A stretch of 64,000 bases of DNA, taken from Anastatus disparis (taxonomy: Eukaryota; Arthropoda; Insecta; Hymenoptera; Eupelmidae). Below the pieces are notes generated by a model. It saw only the letters and a program-made list of their open reading frames with translations, was not told the DNA's origin and ran no database searches. The stretch lies in assembly GCA_017163975.1 (NCBI GenBank), contig JAFFSR010000244.1:13455501-13519500 (forward strand), written 5' to 3'. Every line of letters begins with the position of its first letter. Position 1 is the stretch's first letter. The position numbers were made by a program, and so were the translations under genes. Shown here in pieces: positions 1 to 10,039 of this stretch.

Positions 1-1270
1 GAATAAAAAAATAAAATCGAGAAAATCCAGACGCAGAAACTCCGGTCTCTTTGATTTTCGCTCATAAATATTTATATATCAGCTATCATCAAACTCTCTC
101 TCTTTCTCCATATATACATTCAATATTCAATGCTTAGAGGAAAACCTTTAGTAAAAATAACGTTATATAGTCAAACTTTTTTTTTCACGTTCTACCAAAA
201 ATGGAAGCAAATACTTGTAGGTTTAAAAGGATTTATTCGAAAAAATTTCGTTCAACCTTATACATATATAAATTTAAAATTCTTAACAGTTATCAAAATA
301 AACAAACGTTTCTCAAAGCTTGGCAGCGTGTAATTGCGCGAATAATTTAAATGGTGTACAAGAGAGAAGGTGGTATATGTGTTTTTTTTTTTTTTTTTTT
401 TTTAAGAAAGAGAAAACCGGCACTTTAAGGAAAGCTATACGTCTTTTTATATTGTGTGTATACGTATTTATATACGTCCTTTTTTTCTTTTCTTACCCTA
501 TGTTTAAACTTTGTTTCTCTTCTCTTTTTTTTTCTTTCTTTTCTTATTCTCGCTTTCTTTGACTTTCGTTCTTTCCTTAGCTCTTTCTTTTCTCTTTCTT
601 TCCTCGGGTAAACTTTATTTCGTACAGTCGTTAAAGAGCCTGAAGTGTACTTAAGGCTACAAAAATTGAGCGATTTGAAGGCGACTGTTATTAAGGCCTT
701 CGGCCCTTTTACGTTTGTTCTTTTCTTTTTGGTTTTTTTTTATTTTTTGTTTCTTTTTTAACTCTGGTTCGGTGGTAAATGGATAGTCCGTACCTTGTTC
801 TTCTCAATGATGTTTTTAAATTACGAGGGGATTTTAGTTATTTGATTAAAACACTATGTACTTTGTTTGTATGTTCTTTAAGACGTTATGAATTATGGAT
901 TGAATTTATTTTTCTTTTAAACAAAGAAACAATATATTTACTTTGGAAAAAATAATAGCGGGATGTATCAAACTTTTTAAACAAAAAATTACTTGTTATT
1001 TATAAATCAATGAATAATTAGAAAATTTTTGTTGAGAAAATTTAGGCTATATTTTTGCTACATTTTTTAATTAATTATAAACAATAAATAATTACAAGCG
1101 ACGCTTAATGATTAGATTTTCGATAATTTTGTTTAAAAAAAAATATAAAAATATTAATAAAATATTTACAATAAATATTGATGAAAAGAACATAAAATAT
1201 TAATCAAATATATCAGAGTATTTATTAAATAAATAGAATTTAATATTCAATGTGATACATTCAATCACTA
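1..1270. other. AT-rich non-coding flank, CT-rich tracts
   Basis: I recognise no gene here. The first 800 bases carry long T runs and CT-rich tracts, for example around 380-405 and 480-605, which generate short meaningless reading frames. From about 840 to 1270 the sequence is almost pure A and T. A short GC-rich dyad with the core GGCCTTCGGCC lies near 695. It could fold into a small hairpin, but nothing around it suggests an RNA gene. Confidence 0.6.
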
Positions 1271-1316
1271 AAAATGTTTTACACTTACAATAATAAATGA
1301 AATTTAAAAATAGCAA

Positions 1317-1366
1317 AAAAATGTGGAACGCTTCACGATTTTGCGTGTCATCCTTGCGCAGGGGCC

Positions 1367-1406
<40 letters not shown>

Positions 1407-1423
1407 ACTGCCGAAGCAAGTAC
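1317..1423 (-). ncRNA. U6: U6 spliceosomal snRNA gene, copy 1
   Basis: Read on the - strand, this is a complete 107-nt U6 snRNA, the catalytic RNA of the spliceosome. The 5' stem-loop region begins GTACTTGCTTCGGCAGTAC. It is followed by the ATACTAAAATTGGAACGATA segment, the invariant ACAGAGA box that contacts the 5' splice site, the AGCATGGCCCC segment that contains AGC of the catalytic triad, and an internal stem-loop. The 3' end runs into a T tract, the RNA polymerase III terminator. The gene has no intron, and its upstream elements are intact (see 1448-1490). A near-identical copy lies at 9812-9918. A U6 pseudogene would normally lack matching promoter elements, so I take both copies as functional. 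Confidence 0.96.
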
Positions 1424-1447
1424 ATTATATAGTAGCCTCAAAGTTCC

Positions 1448-1490
1448 TTATATACAAATCATGGTCTATTCTCTGCACTTGTGAGAGTAG
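1448..1490 (-). promoter_or_regulatory. U6 copy 1 promoter: TATA box and probable PSE
   Basis: On the - strand, TATATAA occupies 1454-1448, which is -31 to -25 relative to the U6 start at 1423. A 20-bp block, CTACTCTCACAAGTGCAGAG, lies at 1490-1471 (-67 to -48). That is the position of the proximal sequence element that recruits SNAPc in insect snRNA genes. Both blocks recur at identical distances in front of U6 copy 2. The TATA call is direct. The PSE identity rests on position and conservation between the two copies. Confidence 0.8.
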
Positions 1491-1499
1491 AAAAATATT

Positions 1500-1547
1500 G
1501 GTAGCCACCTACTGCACAATTTCTGTACTAGTGGAAAAAAGGCGCCA
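1500..1547 (-). promoter_or_regulatory. Conserved upstream block shared by both U6 genes
   Basis: Beyond the PSE, the sequence stays similar between the two U6 loci out to about -125. Shared pieces are GGTAGCCACC on the + strand and then TTCTGTACTAGTGG, followed by an A run and GGCGC. The equivalent block in front of copy 2 is at about 9995-10039. It could be an extended upstream activator or simply the limit of the duplicated unit. Confidence 0.5.
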
Positions 1548-1613
1548 AATGTAATGTATGTTAAATTACATGATAGTATAGAAAAAAATGTTGTAAAGAG
1601 TACATTATTATCT

Positions 1614-1668
1614 CAAGACCTCGAAATTACGAATCCATTGCTCTACCGAGTGAGACACTGAAGACCTC
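1614..1668 (-). mobile_element. SINE A fragment (tRNA-like head only)
   Basis: This is a truncated copy of the tRNA-derived SINE that recurs through the window. Only the head is left. On the + strand it contains ATTACGAATCCATTGCTCTA followed by CCGAGTGAGACACTG and GACCT, matching the anticodon-arm to A-box part of full copies such as 25241-25428. The B-box end and the SINE body are missing. Confidence 0.75.
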
Positions 1669-4260
1669 CACTTAAAAAGTTATGATTAATTCTTTAAACT
1701 ATTTTTACGTAGTATTTATTATTATTATTATATAAAATATAAAATTTTAACATCCGAAATTAAAAAATCTTAATTATATTTTCATTTTTATTATTAAATA
1801 ATGATTTAATTGACAGATTTTTTTCAAATGTAACAAAATGTTTAGATTTCATAAATTAATGAATGATTCACAATATATAAAATATGACCTTTACCAGTAA
1901 CACATAAAAAAGAGTATCAAAATATCTTGAAACATACAACACTAACAACTTAAATATAAAGAAAAAAACGTTTCATTTTGTCACGGAATATATAAAGAGG
2001 CGCCAACTATCCGGTTTCACCCTGTTACATCGCACCTTTTACGTATTTATTACTATATTCTTTGTGAGGGTCGAAACATTCATTCCTTCGGGATTCCTTC
2101 CTTTTTTTGTGCTCTTATTATAGCTATATATGTTATCCCCTTGTTTTTCGTATGGTGTATACATGACTATTCTATATAACGCACTTTACTCGTCATTCAC
2201 TTTTCAACGCTACGTAGCGAGATGCCAATTACTTCAAGTGAGAAATAGTTTTTTTTGACGGCTTTCTTTTTTTGAAGCTTTGATTTTATGAATGAAAAAA
2301 GGGTTATGATTATTTATAGAATTTTAATTGAGAATCTGTGTTAATTTTTTGTGCTCGATTATAGACTTGTATAGCAATGTAATTCTTATAATTTTTTTTT
2401 ATTAATTCAATAAAATTGAATAGAAAAATCATGAATAGTTATAGAAAAAAAATGTAACTTTATATTATAATTGAAAATTAAGTGATTTAATTAAAAAGTT
2501 TTAGTTTAATTTTATTTATAAATTACATAGATCATTCGCGTTTCCAACGCATCAAATTCAATAATTGAGTAGTTTCGATTAAATATAAATGTTACATTGA
2601 ATTTGACAAAAAATTATTTCGGCTGCTTGATAACTAAGTTATCGATATTTGTAAAACGTTTATCAAGCATTAATTAAGATAAAATCGACTCTACATCATA
2701 AATATGTATTTATTTTTATTGAATTTGTAATTGGTACATACTGTAGAATTTTATTAATTTAAAATGACAAGTTAATTTATCTATAAGTCTCAGAAATAAT
2801 TTCCGTTCTTCTCTCCAATTACATTTGAATTGCAATAAGAAAAATTTATTTAAAAACTGAAAATATATTAAGAAATGATTGCGAACCATTCGAATTACAG
2901 AAATAACTGATATTTCTCCTTAAAATCTACTCACGAAAAAGGTGTTTATTCTCAACATAACAAAATCTCCTATCGTTTCATTAACTTTTATTTCCACAAA
3001 AAAAAAATCAAATCAAATACCAAAAAGCTCAGCGAAATTTCGGGTCACCCAATTAAAGAGTCTATAGAAGAGAATGCCGAAATGTATTTTTCCTTGCACC
3101 GCGTGGGATTGGAGGGGAATGAGCGAGAAGAAATGAGCTGACGAACGTGACGGGCTAAAGCTAAAATAATCTTTAGAAAAGAAAAAAAAAATTTAGCGTG
3201 GGCTCTGGGATTTCAATTAGAGAGATGATCTATACCGTAAGTTAAGATACATCCTTTGCTTGGATACTATTATTATTAATTATAAACGTAAAAAAATATT
3301 AAAAAATAATTTTATAGCCTTATATTTTTTACTTGACACAGATATTCAATTAGTTTTTAGAATTTTATTTTAAAATAAGTATTATAATCTTAATGATTCT
3401 TGAAACGAAGTAATGAAAAGCAGGTGATAATTCATAATCATATTTATCTAATAAAATAGCAGCGAAAGTAAAGAAATAATGAAATATATAATATAGATAA
3501 GCGTGATATAGTTTTATCATTATTTTGATAAATATGATTCATATTATACTCCCAAATATTTTACGTATTATTAAAGATTATTTCAATTCAGTCGAATGAA
3601 TGTTATAAATCAAAATAGTGTCAGTCAAATATATAATTAAAACATTCTATGTATTACTATACTCATATATTTGTTAAAAATAAACGCTTCAACAAATGAA
3701 GATTTATTTTCAAACTGAATAAAACTGAAAGATAAATAATTCAAAATAAAGAATACACTTATTGAAAAGCTCTAAACTTTCTGCTGATAAATTAATTTGT
3801 TTGTATTAAAAATTTATCAGCGATGATTTTTGTTTTTATAAATACTCTTGCTATTTTTGGAAAGATAAAAGGCAGAAAAAGCACTGATTGTAAAATCATG
3901 TCTACCAAATTATTTAGTATATAACTTACAGTTTGAAATAACAGTACTGTGAGAGGTGAATCAACAATAAAAATGAGAATTGGTGTAAATAAAATATTAA
4001 ATGATGTAATTTATATGTGAATAAAAACTTTTTCACGCGTATCAAAAGGATTTATTAAAAAATAACCGTTTAATAAAGTGTATTAAAATAACTAAAATGG
4101 TGAATATTGTGCAAATAAATTCATAACAATATTTATTCTTTTTTGCTTTCTCATAGAGAAAGCATTGTATCGGTAAAAAAAATTTTTTTCTATTTTTTCA
4201 TTAATTTGTACATATTTGAACTCAGTGAGTCGAAAAAAGTGGTTTCCAGAAAATGTCTGT
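1669..4260. other. AT-rich spacer without recognisable genes
   Basis: No coding region is supported here. The stretch at 1985-2240 is slightly GC-richer. Around 3791-3834 an 11-bp inverted repeat (GCTGATAAATT and its complement) could form a small hairpin. The rest is low-complexity A+T sequence. Confidence 0.55.
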
Positions 4261-4261
4261 A

Positions 4262-4264
<3 letters not shown>

Positions 4265-4294
<30 letters not shown>
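4265..4294. repeat. (GT)n microsatellite
   Basis: About 30 bases of uninterrupted GT dinucleotide, bordered by GTATGTAT. It marks the left edge of the degenerate tandem array that follows. Confidence 0.95.
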
Positions 4295-4298
<4 letters not shown>

Positions 4299-4324
4299 AT
4301 GAATTCAGTTAGTAAGCTGTATCT

Positions 4325-5930
4325 CGAGAACTACTCGATGGATTTGCTTCTAATTTTGCATGGAATTTAGTTTTGTGATTAACTTGCTGGGAAGCTATTG
4401 ATAATTTGGTTCTTCCACCGTAGTTTTCATTTTAAAGTTTTTTAAAAAATAAAAAAAAATTCGATTTTTCGTTTTTTGGTTTTTTTTTTGTTTACTACTC
4501 GATGAATTTGCTTCAAAATTTGCATGGAATTTATTTCTGATTGCCCGGATAAAATAAATTTTTAAAAACTGATTTTCTTAGCTCAGTTTTAATTTTAGAG
4601 CATTTTGAAATTTTTGAAAAAAATGTTTCTATTTATTAAGCCAATAAAATCTTAAAAACTACTCGATGGATTTACTTCAAATTTTCCATACAATTCAATT
4701 TTTGATGAACTGGTGCGGAAGCTATTGGGAATTGGTTTTCTTAGCGCAGTTTTTTTTTTAGAATCATTTTAAGAATTTTTAAAAAATTTCGATTTTTCAT
4801 TTTTTTTGTATTTTACGTAAACTACTCGAAGAATTTGTTCGAAAATTTGTATGGAACTTTATTTCGACTGCCAAAATTATTAAAAATTTTGTAAACTAAT
4901 TTTCTTAGCGCACTTTTAATTTTAGAGCATTTTTAAAATTTTTAAAAAATTTTTATTTTTAATTTTTTTTATTTTACGAAAACCATTTGATTGATTTGCT
5001 CCAAAATTTGTATGCAATTAATTCGCTACTATCTGAAGAAAACAAGCTTTGGAATACTAATTTTCTCAGCGCAGTTTTAATTTTAGAACACTTTGAAAAT
5101 TTTCAAAAAAATTTTTATTTTTCATTTATTTTCTTTTTGCGTTAACCATACTATAAATTTTCTCCAAAATTTTCATACAATTAATTCGCTATTGTCTGAA
5201 AAAAATTAGCTTTTGAAACTAATTTTCTTAGAGTGGTTACAATTTTAGAGAATTTTAAAGATTTAAAAAAAAATTTTGATTCTTCTTTTCTTATTTTTTT
5301 TATTCTTCGTAAAGTACTCGATAGATTTGTTCTAAAAATTACAGGGAAATTATTTGCGACTGCCAAAAGAAGGGAAATTTTCAAAAATTGATTTTCATAG
5401 CGTAGTTTTAATTTTAGAGCATTTTTAAAATTTTTAAAAAGAAATTTTGAAAAGAAAATGTTATTTATTTAACCAGTTAGATCTCGAAAATTACTCTATG
5501 GATTTGCTTCAAATTTTGTATACCATCTATGTTTTTGTATAACTAGGCGGGAAGCTATAGAAAATTTGTATTCATAGTGTATTTTTTTTATTATAGAGCC
5601 ATTTTAAGAATTTGAAAAAATTTTCGATTTTTAATTTTTTTTTTTGTATTTTACGTAAGTTAATTGATGAGTTTGCTTTGAGATTTCCATGGGAATAATT
5701 TGCATCTGCCAAAAGAAGGATAACTTTTATAAACCGATCTTTTTAGCGTAGTTTTCTTTTTAGAAAATTTTAAAAATTTTCTTAAAAAATTTTCATATTT
5801 CAGTATTTTTCCATTTTACGTAAAGTACTTGATAGAATTACTCTAAAATTTGTATACAAGTTATTTGCTACTGTCTTTATAAACCAAGTTTTAAATAAAT
5901 AATTTTATTAGCGTAGCTTTTTGATCACTT
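4325..5930. repeat. Degenerate tandem array, about 10 units of ~166 bp
   Basis: A diverged 20-bp landmark close to CTACTCGATGGATTTGCTTC recurs near 4331, 4494, 4660, 4819, 4981, 5146, 5313, 5488, 5658 and 5823, with spacings of 159-175 bp. Each unit then carries a segment like TTTTCTTAGCGCAGTTTTAA, followed by ATTTTAGAGCATTTT and an A/T-rich filler. The first units are closest to each other and later ones are more decayed. This is satellite-like or internal mobile-element repeat DNA. It codes for nothing I recognise and ends about 450 bp before the mARC start codon. Confidence 0.85.
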
Positions 5931-6381
5931 CTTTTGTTTTCTGAGTTACTCTTGAAAATTTATAATAGTACTACTGAATTTAATTACCGTTACTAAAATT
6001 GACTACTTGGATTTACCAAGCTTAGTCGTGATAAAAAGATATCCACAAGATAACAAAAATAATAAATTCGAACCTATGTATAAGGCTAGCTAAAGTCAAC
6101 AAAATTAAACACTTTAAAAGCTAACATTTAACCCAAACAAAATGTTGAAAAGGCAATCAACTAGCATATATATTCAAAATTTATAAAGTACAAAATGAAT
6201 AAATATTAATGATGGACAATTTTTTTATATTAAAATCACATTTAAATAAATATAAAAAAATAATGAAACTCAAAGAGCTCTATGAGAAAGCATTCCGCCA
6301 AAGCACTTGGCAGCGTTTTTAACCATTTTTCGATATATTTTTTAGGATGGTCTAATAAAGGTTTTAATTTCCACAGTTACA

Positions 6382-8820
6382 ATGACTGTACTAAGTTTTA
6401 TTATTGTATTCTACCAGAATCGAAAAAAGAAAACAGGTATTCGACAAATTTTTTTACGTTCATTATTATTACCAAGTATAAAATACATTGATGTTAATCG
6501 TTAGAATGATATTTCTAAAGAATTGCTTGAGAAAGAGCGACGGATTCAAGAAAAAGTTTTAACGAGTCCCAAAACATCATGGAAAAAAGTAGGAACTATC
6601 AAACAAATTTTCTTTTATCCTTTGAAATCTGGAAAAGGAAAATCGGTCAAGCAGTGTAATTTTGAGAAAAATGGAATTAGTGTAAATCAACAAGGTTTAT
6701 TTGACCTTAAAGACAGGTGAATATTAAATAGTTAAAGTAATATAAATAAGACTAAAAAATTATTAAAAAGTTTTGGTATCATAGAAAAAAATAAATAACT
6801 TATTGAAAAAAACCAAAAATAATTCTAAAATAAATAATAAACATTGATTTGATAAACTTAAAAATATTTAAAAAATATTTTTAGAATGTTTTTAATCTAC
6901 GACGAAAATACAGGCAAATATAAAACAGCCCAACACTATTCAAAACTGTTACTAATTGATATATCAGCTGTAGATGAAGATCACGCGAGATTGCAAGCGG
7001 CCGGTATGTCGGATATGAAATTCAAATTACCAAATATCAATGATAAGAATGCACGTCAAGCAAAGTGCTTCGTGTGGTTCAACGAACCTGTTAAATGTCT
7101 TGATTGTGGTACTGAAATAAGTACTTGGATTTCCAAGTATGTATACTTTTACAATAAGACTTTTGTCTAGAATATAAATTTTAAGAAAATTATATATTAT
7201 TCTTATATAAATATATTAAGATAATGTACATGGTTTGTACATAGTTACTGGCATTGCGGTTTCTTATCTTTATTCAAAATTTATTTAAACATCTCTGTGT
7301 CATGCTTTTTATTAGTTAACGTAAAAGGATACAGTACAGAGATATATTAAAACGTTTGAATTAAGCATTTTGAAAAGTTTGATGATGGTATCTGACATAT
7401 CCTTATGTGATCGTGAATCTTTAAAATTCATACGAAAAACACATATTAGTACATTCATAAAATTTTTAAAATTTTGATCTTATTTTTCAAATTGAAATTC
7501 ATATTTAATCAAAATATTAATTTTATTTTTGTATGTGCACTTTTTAATATTAAGATATAATTTTTTATATGATGATGAATAATTGAAGCTATGTGAGGGC
7601 CATGTATCTCACCAAGAAGTTAAATTACAATTTCAAAAATTTTGCAATTAACACTAAAATTTCAAAATTTTCACGGATTTACTAATATGCTTAAATAATT
7701 TATAATCTTTTGTTTATTGCATAGTTTATATTTATAAAAATTCGTTATGGATATACGATTAATAAATGAAAACAATATATTAGATTCTTAACTGGATTAG
7801 ATTCAGGTTTGAGATTAGGAGTTTGTCTTCCTGATAATAAAAGAAACGTAACAAAAGGTTCTTGGGAAAAGCATGCCAGCTTACACAAAACGTTAAGAGA
7901 TGAAGATGCGGTGAATATTTATTCAATATAAACAATATTAAACCATTTTTTTCAAACAATTTTTATTGTATTTCTACTTAGGGTTTATTTTCTTATTTGG
8001 CTAGCTATATGGTCTTGTCAAATGAGTCAATAGAAGATTTAAATCAACGTTTAAGTAAACCAATTAATCCTTTACAATTACGACCGAACTTAATTGTAGA
8101 AGGTTGCAAACATTATGCTGAAGACGAATGGGAATGGATAAAAATTGGTGAAAAAGCAATAATTCGAAATGTTAAACTTTGCACTAGGTATGATCAATGG
8201 AAAAAAATTTTACTTTAAAAATAAGATAAAGTTTATTTTGGTATTATATATTACAGATGTAAAATAATTGGAATTGATCCAAATACAGGAATACTTGATC
8301 CTAAATCGGAGGCGTTAAAAACTTTAAGAACGTAAGTTAATTACAATTTCTAAAACTATTTGTTTAACACTAAAAAAAAATTAAAAACGCAAACAATAAA
8401 TCGGACGATATGAATACCGACTTTCCTTATTACTATTTCTCTAAAAAAACTTTATACACAAAATTTTTTTTTAAATCTAATACGGAAAATCAGTGAATAA
8501 TGAAAACAATTTCATCATTCAGCTTTTAGTTCTGCCACTTCTAAATTTTACTTTAAGTTTTTCTATACAATATAAAAACAATTGATTATAGAAACAAACA
8601 TACAAGTATATTTGTTAATTATTGACATAAACGTAAATGATTCGCAAATTAAATTTCCCAGTAAATTTGAAAATTTTTCAATTGCAGTTATCGTAAACTG
8701 AAAAACGCAGAATTAGATGCCCTAGAAAATCATGCACCACATATGGGAATTTATTGTGGTTTATATGAAGTTGGTTCCGCAAAATTAGGCGATGAAGTTT
8801 TTGTCTATCAAACATCTTGA
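6382..8820 (+). CDS. mARC: Mitochondrial amidoxime-reducing component (mARC), MOSC-domain molybdoenzyme, 7 exons
   Basis: I assembled seven exons: 6382-6436, 6521-6716, 6885-7136, 7784-7910, 7982-8187, 8257-8331 and 8688-8820. All joins are GT-AG and in frame, giving 347 aa against about 335-340 in vertebrate mARC. The protein starts with a short hydrophobic anchor (residues 1-12) and a basic QNRKKK stop. An N-terminal MOSC_N barrel follows, with VGTIKQIFFYPLKSGKG near 45 and CLDCGTEISTWIS near 155. The MOSC domain contains PLQLRPNLIVEGC, then CTRCKIIGIDPNTG near 277. A cysteine of this CxRC motif is the expected molybdenum ligand. The family reduces N-hydroxylated substrates at the outer mitochondrial membrane with cytochrome b5 and NADH-cytochrome b5 reductase. 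Introns are 84, 168, 647, 71, 69 and 356 bp. The start is the ATG that precedes the anchor. An in-frame stop lies at about 6344-6346, so any extra 5' exon would have to join between there and the ATG. Confidence 0.92.
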
Positions 8821-8907
8821 TTTTGATGATTGAATTTTTCAGCATTTAATAATTGATAAAAAGGACAAGAATATATTTTTGAAATGCAATATTTTTTTAT
8901 TATTTTA

Positions 8908-9090
8908 TTTAACATCGCTGTATTCATGCTTTTATTGCTATGCTAATTAGCATGGGAGTCATCAGTGTGTTTGTGAATAAAGCATATTTAATGTACAGTG
9001 ATGCTTGTATCATTCGGCCAAAAGCAGGATTCGAACTCGGGTTCCTGAGTTACGAGTCCATCGCTCTACCGAGTGAGCCACTGGCGACCT
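8908..9090 (-). mobile_element. SINE A (tRNA-Thr-like), antisense in mARC 3' flank
   Basis: A full-length but diverged copy. On the + strand the tail end is TTTAACATCGCTGTATTCAT, the middle has GCTAATTAGC and TGTGTTTGTGAATAAAGC, and the head has GGATTCGAACTCGGG and CGCTCTACCGAGTGAGCCAC. On the - strand these give an A box (TGGCTCACTCGGTAGAG) and a B box (GAGTTCGAATCC). It starts 88 bp after the mARC stop codon. Its AATAAA at 8976-8981 replaces AACAAA of most other copies. Confidence 0.93.
8976..8981 (+). promoter_or_regulatory. Possible mARC poly(A) signal inside a SINE
   Basis: This is the first canonical AATAAA I find after the mARC stop codon (8818-8820). It is followed by GT-rich sequence (about 8995-9010). 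It lies inside the antisense SINE. No transcript evidence is available, and the variant AATATA near 8867 could be used instead. Confidence 0.4.
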
Positions 9091-9770
9091 CGTGTTACCA
9101 CATTGTTCTTTTATAGAAAACTAATGTAAATTAAATTATAATAAAATGTGGTTGAATGCAAATAATTGGGTTATTTATCTAAGCATTTCTTTTCTTCTTG
9201 TTGCAATTGAGATAATGAGAGTGTTGGCGCAATTAACAATCATAAACTATTATTATCGTCATTTTTATAATTGAAATAATTATAATTAAATATAATTATC
9301 TATGATATATTGATCGAAATTTTTCTAATCGTTTTGATATTTTACACAATTACTGTTATAAGTTACAATTTGTATATTACCCATAGAAAGACAAAATATC
9401 ACTACAAAAATTAGTACACATTACAGAATAATGTGCAAATTTTGAATTAATTATTTTATTATTCTTATTATTAGAAAGTTAAAATTCTTAAACATTATTT
9501 ATTTTTGTTTAATAAGATGAAATCATTATTAAGAGTAATTTATTTAATTTTTGAATTTGCATTTTTTTTATTTTTAGACGTTTAATCCGAAATAAAAAAA
9601 AATCGCTTTCAATAAATTGGCACTTGACTTCCTTCGAATTATATTTACTTTAAACTCTTTTATTTTAAATAACACTTTTCATAAAAATAATTTATGTATT
9701 TCAAAAACATTTAATTCTGAAAGATACTTTTAAATATTTTTTTATAATTTAAAATTTTAGTAGAAAAAAT
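9091..9770. other. AT-rich spacer between mARC/SINE and U6 copy 2
   Basis: Nothing coding is recognisable. The sequence is low-complexity A+T, with several short reading frames of no family resemblance. Similarity to the U6 copy 1 locus begins near 9770. Confidence 0.5.
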
Positions 9771-9811
9771 GTTTTAAGCTTACAATAAAAAATTAAAATT
9801 TAAATTAGCAA

Positions 9812-9861
9812 AAAAATGTGGAACGCTTCACGATTTTGCGTGTCATCCTTGCGCAGGGGCC

Positions 9862-9901
<40 letters not shown>

Positions 9902-9918
9902 ACTGCCGAAGCAAGTAC
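9812..9918 (-). ncRNA. U6: U6 spliceosomal snRNA gene, copy 2
   Basis: A second complete 107-nt U6 gene on the - strand, with the same sequence as copy 1 across the transcript as far as I can compare. It has the ACAGAGA box, the catalytic AGC, the internal stem-loop and the terminal T run. The flanks are also similar, both downstream (the TTTGCTAATTT region at about 9800) and upstream past -100. The locus therefore arose by duplication of DNA and not by retroposition. The promoter elements at 9943-9985 keep identical spacing. Confidence 0.96.
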
Positions 9919-9942
9919 ACTTTATAGTAGTCTCAAAGTTTC

Positions 9943-9985
9943 TTATATACAAATCATAGTCTCTTCTCTGCACTTGTGAGAGTAG
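9943..9985 (-). promoter_or_regulatory. U6 copy 2 promoter: TATA box and probable PSE
   Basis: TATATAA occupies 9949-9943 on the - strand (-31 to -25 from the start at 9918). The same 20-bp block as in copy 1, CTACTCTCACAAGTGCAGAG, lies at 9985-9966 (-67 to -48). The sequence between the two differs slightly between copies while the two blocks do not. This supports selection on them. Confidence 0.8.
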
Positions 9986-10039
9986 AAAAATATTGGTAGC
10001 CACCAAGTGGATAATTTCTGTACTAGTGGAAAAAGGCGC

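Noticed and set aside
6282..6491. 69-codon frame overlapping the first mARC exon
   Set aside because: It is a different frame from the hydrophobic anchor. The mARC exon 6382-6436 joins 6521 in frame, whereas this frame leads nowhere.
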